This document shows positions 7,340 to 13,717 of a stretch of DNA of 13,717 nucleotides, one piece after another (within the stretch, counting starts at the first letter, position 1; every line of letters starts with the position of its first letter). The stretch lies in the NCBI GenBank assembly GCA_019454915.1, contig JACFNM010000084.1:1-13717 (forward strand), written 5' to 3'. The notes beneath the pieces were generated by a model. That model had not been told where the DNA came from and ran no database searches. It saw only the letters and a list, made by a program, of their open reading frames with translations. The position numbers were made by a program, and so were the translations under genes. This DNA is from Chitinophagaceae bacterium. Lineage in GTDB: Bacteria > Bacteroidota > Bacteroidia > Chitinophagales > Chitinophagaceae.

Positions 7340-8476
7340 TTATGGTTGAGGGGCCGCGCCGTCATTCTCTTTATACAGCTCACCTTCCGGCGCCTTTGCC
7401 CCCGGAGGGTTGGTACCATGCAGAGACATTACATAACTCGCTACCTGTGCAATCTGCTTATTGGAATAGCTGGTTTGCCATTGAGGCATGGCATTGATGC
7501 CGTACTTAATCGTTTTAAATATACTCCGGATGTCGCCTCCGTGCATCCAGTAATCATCTGTAAGATTGGGACCAACCATCCCTCCACCGTCGGCTTTATG
7601 GCAGGCAACACAGGCAGTGGTATAAATCTTTTTACCCTCTTCCAGATCTGCTGCGTCCGTGGAGACCGTTACGGTATTCTCGTCCACTGTTTCACCCTTT
7701 TGTGCGAGATAGGCCTTCACCTGTTCATCAGCTTTCTTCACCGATATTTCATATTCTTCCCCGCTTAAAGGCGCACTATAAGAAACGTGGTACCGCCACA
7801 GGTATATCACACCGAAAATGATGGTGGCGTAAAATCCATACAACCACCAGGGAGGGAGCCTGTTGTCTAACTCCCGTATTCCGTCATATTCATGATCGAG
7901 TTCTAATTCCGTCTCCTGCTCCACGGGCTTGAATCTATTCATCCTGCTCCACCAGGAGCTTAGGGTGGCGGATGGAACAGCAGATGCCTCTCCTTCAACC
8001 GCTTCATCCCTGTCTTTTCTGAGTAAAACTTTGATATTGTATATTAATCCCAGAATAACCAGAAGCTCAATTAAAATAATGGAAATAGAAAAATAGAATA
8101 CGAATGATGATAAGCCTCCTACAGTAGCAGAAGCAGTAACGGCGGCATTGCTATCCTGCGCAAAAGATGAATGAGAGATGAGAAGAAGGAGTCCGGTAGT
8201 TATGGCGGCAGGAATTCCGGATTTCTTAGCCGCTTCTTTTTCCTCGTTGCGCTTAACCTCAGCCAACCCCATCAAAACACGTCCCAGGACAAAAATGACG
8301 ATCAATAATATTATCATGAAGATCACCAGGAACAACGCCAGCTCATTTTGAAGTACCGGTATGGGAGGAGGTCCCGCAGCGAATACAGAACTGCTGAATA
8401 CTATCAGCGTGCATATCAATAATGACAAAATTCTGAACATAGACTTTAAACAGTTTGCGTTATTTTTAAAAGACAT
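7340..8476 (-). CDS. ccoP: cbb3-type cytochrome c oxidase subunit III, mono-haem CcoP with extended N-terminus
   Basis: A 378-aa membrane-anchored c-type cytochrome that passes electrons to CcoNO. The FixP/CcoP N-terminal motif DGIRELDN-RLPPWWLYGFY is at 198-216, followed by a helix at about 211-228. The cytochrome c domain has one haem site, C289-V-A-C292-H293, with M330 (NAMP) as the likely axial Met. Proteobacterial CcoP has two haems and is near 300 aa. Here there is one, and about 190 extra N-terminal residues carry hydrophobic segments at about 14-33, 45-70, 91-105 and 122-149. Residues 85-107 look like an internal signal peptide (KKSG...SHSSFAQ). An alternative start is M13 (8440), which would begin directly at the first hydrophobic segment. 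The gap to ccoQ is 10 bp. Confidence 0.94.
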   Translation of the reverse strand: MSFKNNANCLKSMFRILSLLICTLIVFSSSVFAAGPPPIPVLQNELALFLVIFMIILLIVIFVLGRVLMGLAEVKRNEEKEAAKKSGIPAAITTGLLLLISHSSFAQDSNAAVTASATVGGLSSFVFYFSISIILIELLVILGLIYNIKVLLRKDRDEAVEGEASAVPSATLSSWWSRMNRFKPVEQETELELDHEYDGIRELDNRLPPWWLYGFYATIIFGVIYLWRYHVSYSAPLSGEEYEISVKKADEQVKAYLAQKGETVDENTVTVSTDAADLEEGKKIYTTACVACHKADGGGMVGPNLTDDYWMHGGDIRSIFKTIKYGINAMPQWQTSYSNKQIAQVASYVMSLHGTNPPGAKAPEGELYKENDGAAPQP

Positions 8477-8486
8477 AACAGTAAGT

Positions 8487-8657
8487 TTACAAATCCTCCT
8501 TATCTAAAGGAATACGGCTTATTTCATCAATTTTTCTCTTGTCGGTTCGGAATACCCAGGTCAGCATAGCAATGAAAAACAGAAAAAAGATGCCAAAGGA
8601 GATCAATCCCAATATTCCTACTCCACTGGTAGATTCGAGGTAATGAATAAATTTCAT
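8487..8657 (-). CDS. ccoQ: Small cbb3 oxidase subunit, CcoQ (FixQ)-like
   Basis: A 56-aa protein found by translating the gap between ccoNO and ccoP. It starts MKFIHYLEST, has one membrane helix (about 12-36, GVGILGLIS then FGIFFLFFIAML), then T-W-V-F-R-T-D-K-R-K and an acidic/basic tail ending LDKEDL. Size, single helix, the basic stretch just after the helix, and position between the catalytic and CcoP genes match CcoQ/FixQ. That subunit stabilises the cbb3 complex in proteobacteria. It starts 20 bp after ccoNO ends and stops 10 bp before ccoP. Sequence conservation in this family is poor, so the name rests largely on context. The gene itself is well supported. Confidence 0.8.
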   Translation of the reverse strand: MKFIHYLESTSGVGILGLISFGIFFLFFIAMLTWVFRTDKRKIDEISRIPLDKEDL

Positions 8658-8677
8658 AGTTTCTTACTTTGTATATT

Positions 8678-10816
8678 TCATTTAATCGCAGCCTCTCTGT
8701 CGGCTAACTTCTGTTCCAGTTTAATATCCGTACCCATCCGTTGCAGGTAGGCGATCAAAGCGATGATCTCCTTATTAGAAGGCGTCTCGATTTTATCTTT
8801 TTTAAGCCTGGCAGCAATCGCTTCCGCCTGATCGGTTAGATCTTTATTCGCATTCTGATCGTATCCTTCAGGATAAGGAACGCCTAATTTTTGCATCGCC
8901 CTGATTTTCGCCGGCGTTGAGGAAGTGTCTAACCTTTTATCCAATAACCAGGGATAGGAGGGCATGATAGAACCCGGCGACATAGACGTGGGATCGTCCA
9001 TGTGATTATAATGCCAGCTATCCGGATACTTTCCGCCAACGCGGGCGAGGTCGGGGCCGGTTCGTTTACTGCCCCATTGAAACGGATGGTCGTACACAAA
9101 CTCTCCGGCCTTTGAATATTCACCATAGCGAGCCACTTCATCACGAAATGGCCTGATCATCTGAGAGTGGCAGGTGTAACAACCCTCTCTTACGTATATA
9201 TCGCGCCCCTGTAACTCAAGCGGAGTATAGGGTTTGACGCTTGTGATTGTCGGGATATTTGATTTCACTAAGAAGGTAGGAACCATTTCCACCACACCAC
9301 CAATCACTACCACTATTAAACTCACTACGAGCAGAGTAACCGGTTTCCTTTCAATCCACCTGTGCCAGTATTCCTTCCTCTGATGTGTCTTGTGTGCAAT
9401 GGGCGCGGCCTCGGCTTCTTCATTCGCGATAAATTTGCCCCTGGCGATGGTTTTCGCCAGATTATACACCATCAATATTGCGCCAATCAGATATAGAGTT
9501 CCGCCCACACTACGGGTAATATACATCGGGATGATATTGGTTACGGACTCCAGGAACTGAAACCTGAGCTGTCCTTCCGGAGTGAAGGTTTTCCACATGA
9601 GTGATTGTGTAAATCCGGCCCAGTATAATGGCACTGCATATAAAATAATTCCTATGGTACCGAGCCAGAAATGGTTGGTAGCCAGCTTTTTGGAATACAG
9701 GGAGGTGCCCCATAATTTAGGAACGAGAAAATACAGCATGGCGAAAGCCATGAAACCGTTCCAGCCAAGTCCGCCTATGTGCACGTGTGCTATAATCCAA
9801 TCCGTATAGTGTGCTATCGCGCTCACATTCTTCAAACTCAATAACGGACCTTCCAATGTAGACATTCCGTAACAGGTGATGGCAACTACCATAAATTTGA
9901 GTACCGGCTCTTCCCTTACCTTATCCCATACTCCCCTCAACGTAAATAAACCATTAAGCATCCCTCCCCATGAAGGGAAAATAAGCATCAGAGAGAATAC
10001 AGTGCCGAGAGACTGCGCCCAGTCCGGAAGAGCGGTATACAACAGGTGGTGAGGTCCTGCCCATATATAGAGGAAGATGAGTGACCAAAAATGGATGATG
10101 GACAAACGGTAAGAATAAATGGGGCGGTTAGCCGCTTTGGGCAGAAAATAATACATCAGCCCTAAAATAGGTGTTGTGAGGAAGAAAGCTACGGCATTAT
10201 GACCATACCACCATTGCACCAGGGCATCCTGTACACCCGCATACCAGCTATAGCTCTTCATAAAGGTCACCGGTATTTCAATAGAGTTGACAATGTGCAA
10301 CATGGCAATAGTAACCCAGGTAGCGATGTAGAACCAAATGGCCACATACAGGTGTTTTTCTCTCCTTTTCAGAATCGTGCCGAACATATTAATTCCGAAT
10401 ACTACCCAGATGAGGGTAATAGCGATATCAATCGGCCATTCTAATTCTGCATATTCCTTTCCGGTTGTATAACCCATGAGCAGCGTAACGGCTGCTGAAG
10501 CAATAATAAGCTGCCATCCCCAGAAATGAATCCAGCTTAACGTATCACTGTACATGCGGGTCTTACATAACCTCTGCAGCGAGTAGTACACACCGGTGAA
10601 TATACAGTTGCCTACGAAGGCAAAAATGATAGCATTGGTGTGCAGCGGACGTAAACGTCCGAAAGTGGTCGGGGCAAGATTTAAACTGGTGGACGGCGCA
10701 TAAATCTGAATGGCCGCCCATAATCCTGCGAGCATACCTACTACTGCAAAGACCACGGTGGCGTAACCAAAAGCTCTTACTATCCTGTTGTCGTAATAAA
10801 ACTTTTCAACTTGCAT
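8678..10816 (-). CDS. ccoNO: Fused cbb3-type cytochrome c oxidase subunits I and II (CcoN-CcoO)
   Basis: A 712-aa catalytic core of a high-affinity haem-copper oxidase that reduces O2 to water and pumps protons. Residues 1-455 are CcoN with about 12 helices. H59 (RPLHTN) and H346 fit the low-spin haem b ligands, H344 (IIAHVHIGG) fits haem b3, and H206 (WYGHNAV), H256 and H257 (GPHHLLYT) fit CuB. Y250 in FLYIWAG is placed like the cross-linked Tyr of cbb3 enzymes. A charged, Ala-rich linker (455-490) leads into CcoO, with a membrane helix at about 492-512, haem c motif C546-Y-T-C549-H550 and likely Met ligand M618 (SIMPSYPW). The two subunits are separate genes in proteobacteria, and the fusion is a known Bacteroidota form. 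No frameshift or missing ligand was seen. It starts 15 bp after ccoS. Confidence 0.97.
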   Translation of the reverse strand: MQVEKFYYDNRIVRAFGYATVVFAVVGMLAGLWAAIQIYAPSTSLNLAPTTFGRLRPLHTNAIIFAFVGNCIFTGVYYSLQRLCKTRMYSDTLSWIHFWGWQLIIASAAVTLLMGYTTGKEYAELEWPIDIAITLIWVVFGINMFGTILKRREKHLYVAIWFYIATWVTIAMLHIVNSIEIPVTFMKSYSWYAGVQDALVQWWYGHNAVAFFLTTPILGLMYYFLPKAANRPIYSYRLSIIHFWSLIFLYIWAGPHHLLYTALPDWAQSLGTVFSLMLIFPSWGGMLNGLFTLRGVWDKVREEPVLKFMVVAITCYGMSTLEGPLLSLKNVSAIAHYTDWIIAHVHIGGLGWNGFMAFAMLYFLVPKLWGTSLYSKKLATNHFWLGTIGIILYAVPLYWAGFTQSLMWKTFTPEGQLRFQFLESVTNIIPMYITRSVGGTLYLIGAILMVYNLAKTIARGKFIANEEAEAAPIAHKTHQRKEYWHRWIERKPVTLLVVSLIVVVIGGVVEMVPTFLVKSNIPTITSVKPYTPLELQGRDIYVREGCYTCHSQMIRPFRDEVARYGEYSKAGEFVYDHPFQWGSKRTGPDLARVGGKYPDSWHYNHMDDPTSMSPGSIMPSYPWLLDKRLDTSSTPAKIRAMQKLGVPYPEGYDQNANKDLTDQAEAIAARLKKDKIETPSNKEIIALIAYLQRMGTDIKLEQKLADREAAIK

Positions 10817-10831
10817 ATCCGGAAATGTTTA

Positions 10832-10996
10832 TCAGTTTTTAGTGCTTTTTGAAGGAGTTTCGTTATCAAATAAAATTCTTGAGGAGGGAGAATAATCATC
10901 TTCAAATTGACCGGTTTTTACGCTCCATAGAAAAGCCAGTAGGAATAATCCGGCAACCGAAATACTGGCTATCAGTAAAATAATCATTACACTCAT
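10832..10996 (-). CDS. ccoS: cbb3-type cytochrome oxidase assembly protein CcoS
   Basis: A 54-aa protein found by translating the gap upstream of ccoNO. It starts MSVMIILLIAS, with one membrane helix at about 3-24, then the family signature F-L-W-S-V-K-T-G-Q-F-E-D-D-Y (22-36), with acidic residues and S-R-I-L-F-D in the tail. This W-S/A-x-x-x-G-Q-F-D/E-D pattern is diagnostic of CcoS/FixS. In Rhodobacter, CcoS is needed for the oxidase to receive its haem b and copper cofactors. It is the first gene of the tight ccoS-to-safE group, 15 bp ahead of ccoNO. A 246-bp gap on its other side separates it from ccoI and contains candidate control elements. Confidence 0.93.
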   Translation of the reverse strand: MSVMIILLIASISVAGLFLLAFLWSVKTGQFEDDYSPSSRILFDNETPSKSTKN

Positions 10997-11067
10997 GACG
11001 AAAATATTATTGGCGGCATCTCAGTTCTCATTACGCGTGCGTGATGCACCCTTCGTTTTCACTCAGG

Positions 11068-11081
11068 ACCGGTACGCCGGT
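11068..11081 (-). other. Short GC-rich hairpin in the likely ccoS leader
   Basis: ACCGG (11068-11072), a four-base loop and CCGGT (11077-11081) form a perfect 5-bp stem, 72 bp upstream of the ccoS start codon. If the ccoS transcript begins near 11130, this would sit in its 5' untranslated leader. There is no T-run and no known riboswitch motif, so a role in mRNA stability or folding is only a possibility. Confidence 0.3.
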
Positions 11082-11161
11082 AGTTCTGAAATTTGCCAAT
11101 GATTATTTGTAAAAATATTTGGAGAAGATTAGATGAATCATAAGAAATGTCAGGATACTCA

Positions 11162-11175
11162 ATGACTTTTGTCAT
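11162..11175 (-). promoter_or_regulatory. Crp/Fnr-type palindrome upstream of the ccoS operon
   Basis: A perfect 14-bp inverted repeat, ATGAC-N4-GTCAT, has the spacing and length of Fnr-family sites (consensus TTGAT-N4-ATCAA; related regulators use TGAC-N4-GTCA halves). It lies in the 246-bp gap between ccoI and ccoS. Downstream on the minus strand, a TATGAT sequence (complement of 11137-11142) is centred 29 bp from the palindrome centre. That is close to the arrangement of class II activation, with the site around -41.5. cbb3 operons are commonly under Fnr-type oxygen control. The regulator and the start site are inferred. Confidence 0.5.
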
Positions 11176-11183
11176 GCAACTGT

Positions 11184-11211
11184 CAGGCTTTTACACAGCC
11201 CTGAGAGCCTG
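11184..11211 (-). terminator. Weak hairpin downstream of ccoI
   Basis: CAGGCT (11184-11189) and AGCCTG (11206-11211) can pair as a 6-bp stem with a 16-nt loop, 31 bp after the ccoI stop codon. There is no T-run in the minus direction. It may attenuate read-through from ccoI into the ccoS operon, but the evidence is thin. Confidence 0.25.
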
Positions 11212-11242
11212 TATTCACCTGTTTGCATTAGAGAGCCGGCGT

Positions 11243-13627
11243 CTATCTTTTTAGCTTCATGGAGGCTGCCGCCAGGTTGCTGGCGCCAAAGGTGAGCAAT
11301 ACAATGCTAAGAGAGCTGGAAGGCATCAGGATAGCGGCTATGAGCGGTGACAGGGTTCCCTGGACAGCGAAATACAAGCCCACGATATTGTAGATAACTG
11401 ACATCCCAAAGCTGGCGATTACTATTTTCCGGTTAATATGGCACAAACGAATAAATTTTTCCAGCAGCCCCAAATTTTCAGCCGCTATGATTCCGTCGCT
11501 TGCGGGGGTAAAATTGTTCGCGTGGGCGCTTACGGCAATCCCCGTATCACTTTGTTGCAGTGCCCCGGCGTCATTCAATCCGTCTCCAATCATCATGACC
11601 TTCTCACCTTTTTTTTGCAGCTGCGCAATATAAACCAATTTGTCGGCGGGCTTCTGATTGAATAATAGCACCGAATCTGCTCCGGCCAACTGTCGCAGGT
11701 TTTCTTTCTCCGCATCATTATCTCCCGAAACAACAGATATCGTATAATAATGCCGCAGTGTTTTTAACAATGAAGGCACAAATGAGCGGTAGTAATTACT
11801 AAACCGGAAGTATCCCACGGTTTGTCCTTCAATGCTCACATAGACCATTGTACCTTTTTTACCGGGTAAGTGGAAATTACCTGCAGACGCTCCGAGGCTG
11901 ACATGCACGTTGTTTACATATCCTTCCGTTCCTTCTCCCGGTTTTTCAATGAATCCCTGTACCGAAAGTCCCCGGGAAGCTCCCCAATATTTTACAATAG
12001 CTTTACTCAACGGGTGATTTGAGGAGGCCGCCAGCGCCGTCACCAGTGAGCGTTGTTCATCCGTCAACGGCTTCCCTTCGTAAACTGTTTCCTGCTTTTC
12101 CGAATCCGTTAGCGTACCGGTTTTGTCAAAAACCACGTGAGAGACTTTGGTGATATCCTCTATGATTCCCGCTTTCCGCAGGTAAAACCGGTTCAGTCCC
12201 AATATGCGTAAAATATGTCCGTTGGTAAAGTTGTTAGATAACAGGAGTGCGCAAGGACAGGCTATGATAAAAATGGCGGTTACCGCCGGCCAAATTTTTG
12301 CCGGATCATGGGTTTTCCAATAGATAGCGGTAACGGCTGCGATAATGAATACAATGAGCGTAAAATACCTGCTAACCTGATGGACAAACGACTTTCCCTT
12401 TTCTTGATGTCGGTCATTCCGGTTCCACAAGCCGGTAAGATAGCTTTGGGCCACTTCTCTTACCACCAGCACTTCTATATTACCTCCTGTCTGTTTACCG
12501 CCCGCATAAACCATTTCACCAATCTCTTTACGCACCGGAAGAGATTCACCGGTCACAAAGCTGTAATCAATAAATGCTTTACCGCGGGTTAAAATGCCAT
12601 CGGCAGGAATAAGTTCTTCATTATGAATGAGCAGGGTGTCGTTTATTTTAACGTCGGGCAATAAGGTCGGAATTTCATTTTTGTCTTTTACAGCAGATAC
12701 GGCTATGGGAAAGTAGGAGGTATAATCTCTCTCAAAAGACAACTGCCGGTAGGTTTTATCCTGTAATACGCGACCAATGAGCATATAAAAAACAATACCG
12801 CTCATGGAATCAAAGTATCCCCCGCCTGTTCCTGAAACTACTTCAACCACGCTTCGGACAAAGGTGATGATAATGGCGAGCGCTATTGGTACGTCAATGT
12901 TCAAAAACCGGTGCTTAAGGCTCTTCCAGGATGATTGATAGTAGGGAAGCGCTGAGTAGAAAAATACCGGTAGCGACAGCGCTAAATTGGCCCACCGGAA
13001 TATGCTGCGCAACCCCTCTTCACTTACATCCACCCCGAGGTACTCGGGGAAGCTGAGCATCATAATATTACCAAAGCAGAAGCCGGCTACGCCCAACTGG
13101 TATATCAGGCTTTTCTTCAATAGCGGCCGCTTATTACCCAAGTCATTCAAACTGATATAAGGCTCATACCCGATGGCGGTAAGCAGATCGGCTACTTCCC
13201 GGAGCGTGGTTTTATTATGGAGGAAAATAATGGTGACCTCTTTACGCGTAAAATTGACGGTAGAGGATAGCACCGCTTCATTCAGCCTGCGCAAATTTTC
13301 AAGCAGATAAAGGCAGGAGCTGCAATGCATCTGAGGCAGGTAAAACGTCACGTGGGTTTGCTTCTCGTCCCGGAAACTGATGAGTTTAGCTCCTATTGTG
13401 TCATCATCCAGAAAGGAAAATTTATCGGGGCGGTTCTTTACACGTTGTGTGATGCCCGGCATTTTATTCAGGTCGTAGTAGGTGCACAACCCGTTCTGGT
13501 TGATAATACCATACACCATCTTACATCCTTCACAGCAGAATGTTTTATCGTCCCACTGTATATCGGTTGTAATACATTCTTCACCACAGTGTGTGCACAG
13601 AACCGGAGCAATGACACTTTGACTCAT
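11243..13627 (-). CDS. ccoI: Copper-transporting P1B-type ATPase CcoI (FixI family)
   Basis: A 794-aa ATP-driven Cu+ exporter that supplies copper for cbb3 oxidase assembly. Residues 11-35 form a Cys-rich metal-binding segment (C11, C14, C18, C31, C32, C35), typical of the extra N-terminal domain of CcoI-type ATPases. A heavy-metal domain follows, with M100-H-C-S-S-C105. Eight membrane segments are visible at about 173-192, 209-230, 245-262, 271-287, 421-436, 447-465, 735-752 and 758-778. Transport and catalytic motifs are T359-G-E-S, C457-P-C459 in helix six, D501-K-T-G-T (phosphorylation), H538-P and G681-D-G-L-N-D. All are intact. It lies upstream of ccoS but 246 bp away, so it may be transcribed separately. 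An ATG preceded by TAATATC at 13627 is the only start that includes the Cys-rich domain. Confidence 0.95.
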   Translation of the reverse strand: MSQSVIAPVLCTHCGEECITTDIQWDDKTFCCEGCKMVYGIINQNGLCTYYDLNKMPGITQRVKNRPDKFSFLDDDTIGAKLISFRDEKQTHVTFYLPQMHCSSCLYLLENLRRLNEAVLSSTVNFTRKEVTIIFLHNKTTLREVADLLTAIGYEPYISLNDLGNKRPLLKKSLIYQLGVAGFCFGNIMMLSFPEYLGVDVSEEGLRSIFRWANLALSLPVFFYSALPYYQSSWKSLKHRFLNIDVPIALAIIITFVRSVVEVVSGTGGGYFDSMSGIVFYMLIGRVLQDKTYRQLSFERDYTSYFPIAVSAVKDKNEIPTLLPDVKINDTLLIHNEELIPADGILTRGKAFIDYSFVTGESLPVRKEIGEMVYAGGKQTGGNIEVLVVREVAQSYLTGLWNRNDRHQEKGKSFVHQVSRYFTLIVFIIAAVTAIYWKTHDPAKIWPAVTAIFIIACPCALLLSNNFTNGHILRILGLNRFYLRKAGIIEDITKVSHVVFDKTGTLTDSEKQETVYEGKPLTDEQRSLVTALAASSNHPLSKAIVKYWGASRGLSVQGFIEKPGEGTEGYVNNVHVSLGASAGNFHLPGKKGTMVYVSIEGQTVGYFRFSNYYRSFVPSLLKTLRHYYTISVVSGDNDAEKENLRQLAGADSVLLFNQKPADKLVYIAQLQKKGEKVMMIGDGLNDAGALQQSDTGIAVSAHANNFTPASDGIIAAENLGLLEKFIRLCHINRKIVIASFGMSVIYNIVGLYFAVQGTLSPLIAAILMPSSSLSIVLLTFGASNLAAASMKLKR

Positions 13628-13717
13628 GATATTACCTGACGGTAAAGATAATCTTGTACGACAAACCGAAATTGACCTATTTCAGATCGTGGGATGATTT
13701 ATATCAGGGGAGTAGTG

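Noticed and set aside
7232..7768. A 178-codon plus-strand frame over ccoG/ccoP
   Set aside because: It lies opposite the conserved haem domain of ccoP and the ccoG start, and its product resembles no known protein. It is a shadow frame.
4686..13627. The minus-strand cluster as a novel defence or mobile system
   Set aside because: Every gene fits the known cbb3 oxidase and assembly set. There are no transposase, integrase, direct repeats, tRNA boundary or composition breaks.
13643..13665. Possible Bacteroidota promoter ahead of ccoI (TATCTTTA with an upstream TTTG on the minus strand)
   Set aside because: The two elements are only 11 bp apart, where about 19 is expected, and the -7 match is imperfect. 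A ccoI promoter may lie outside the window.

Overview
The window looks like chromosomal DNA of a Bacteroidota bacterium, most likely from the Chitinophagales side of the phylum. The grounds are a surface protein with a type IX secretion (T9SS) C-terminal sorting domain, a cbb3 oxidase with CcoN and CcoO fused in one polypeptide, a mono-haem CcoP, and A/T-rich gene starts without regular Shine-Dalgarno sequences. The genus is not determined.

Layout. Positions 1-344 are an A/T-rich stretch with no recognisable gene. Positions 345-4499 (+) hold one very large secreted beta-strand-repeat protein ending in a T9SS sorting domain, followed by a strong hairpin terminator at about 4518-4580. Positions 4500-4685 separate two converging transcription units and carry several short perfect inverted repeats. 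From 4686 to 13627 everything is on the minus strand. In transcription order it is ccoI (Cu+ P-type ATPase), a 246-bp gap, ccoS, ccoNO, ccoQ, ccoP, ccoG, ccoH, and a six-helix TauE/SafE (DsbD_2-like) membrane protein. The small ccoS (54 aa) and ccoQ (56 aa) genes were found by translating the gaps. Within ccoS to safE the spacings are 15, 20, 10, 40 and 29 bp and finally a 1-bp overlap, which fits one operon. ccoI is set apart and may have its own promoter.

How the genes work together. CcoNO, CcoQ and CcoP form a high-affinity cbb3-type terminal oxidase that takes electrons from c-type cytochromes, reduces O2 and pumps protons at low oxygen. CcoI, CcoS, CcoG and CcoH are its known maturation factors, for copper export, cofactor insertion, copper/iron-sulfur redox chemistry and subunit assembly. 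The terminal SafE-like protein, with an H-C-x-G-M-C-G-P motif and a His/Cys-rich tail, is a plausible but unproven extra copper or redox assembly partner. A perfect 14-bp palindrome of Crp/Fnr geometry lies in the gap ahead of ccoS and could provide oxygen control. The surface protein is probably functionally unrelated.

I found no tRNA, rRNA, CRISPR array, insertion sequence or phage gene. The region reads mainly as a well-formed cbb3 locus. The least explained parts are the SafE-like protein, the extended N-terminus of CcoP, the repeat architecture of the surface protein, and the palindromes between genes.
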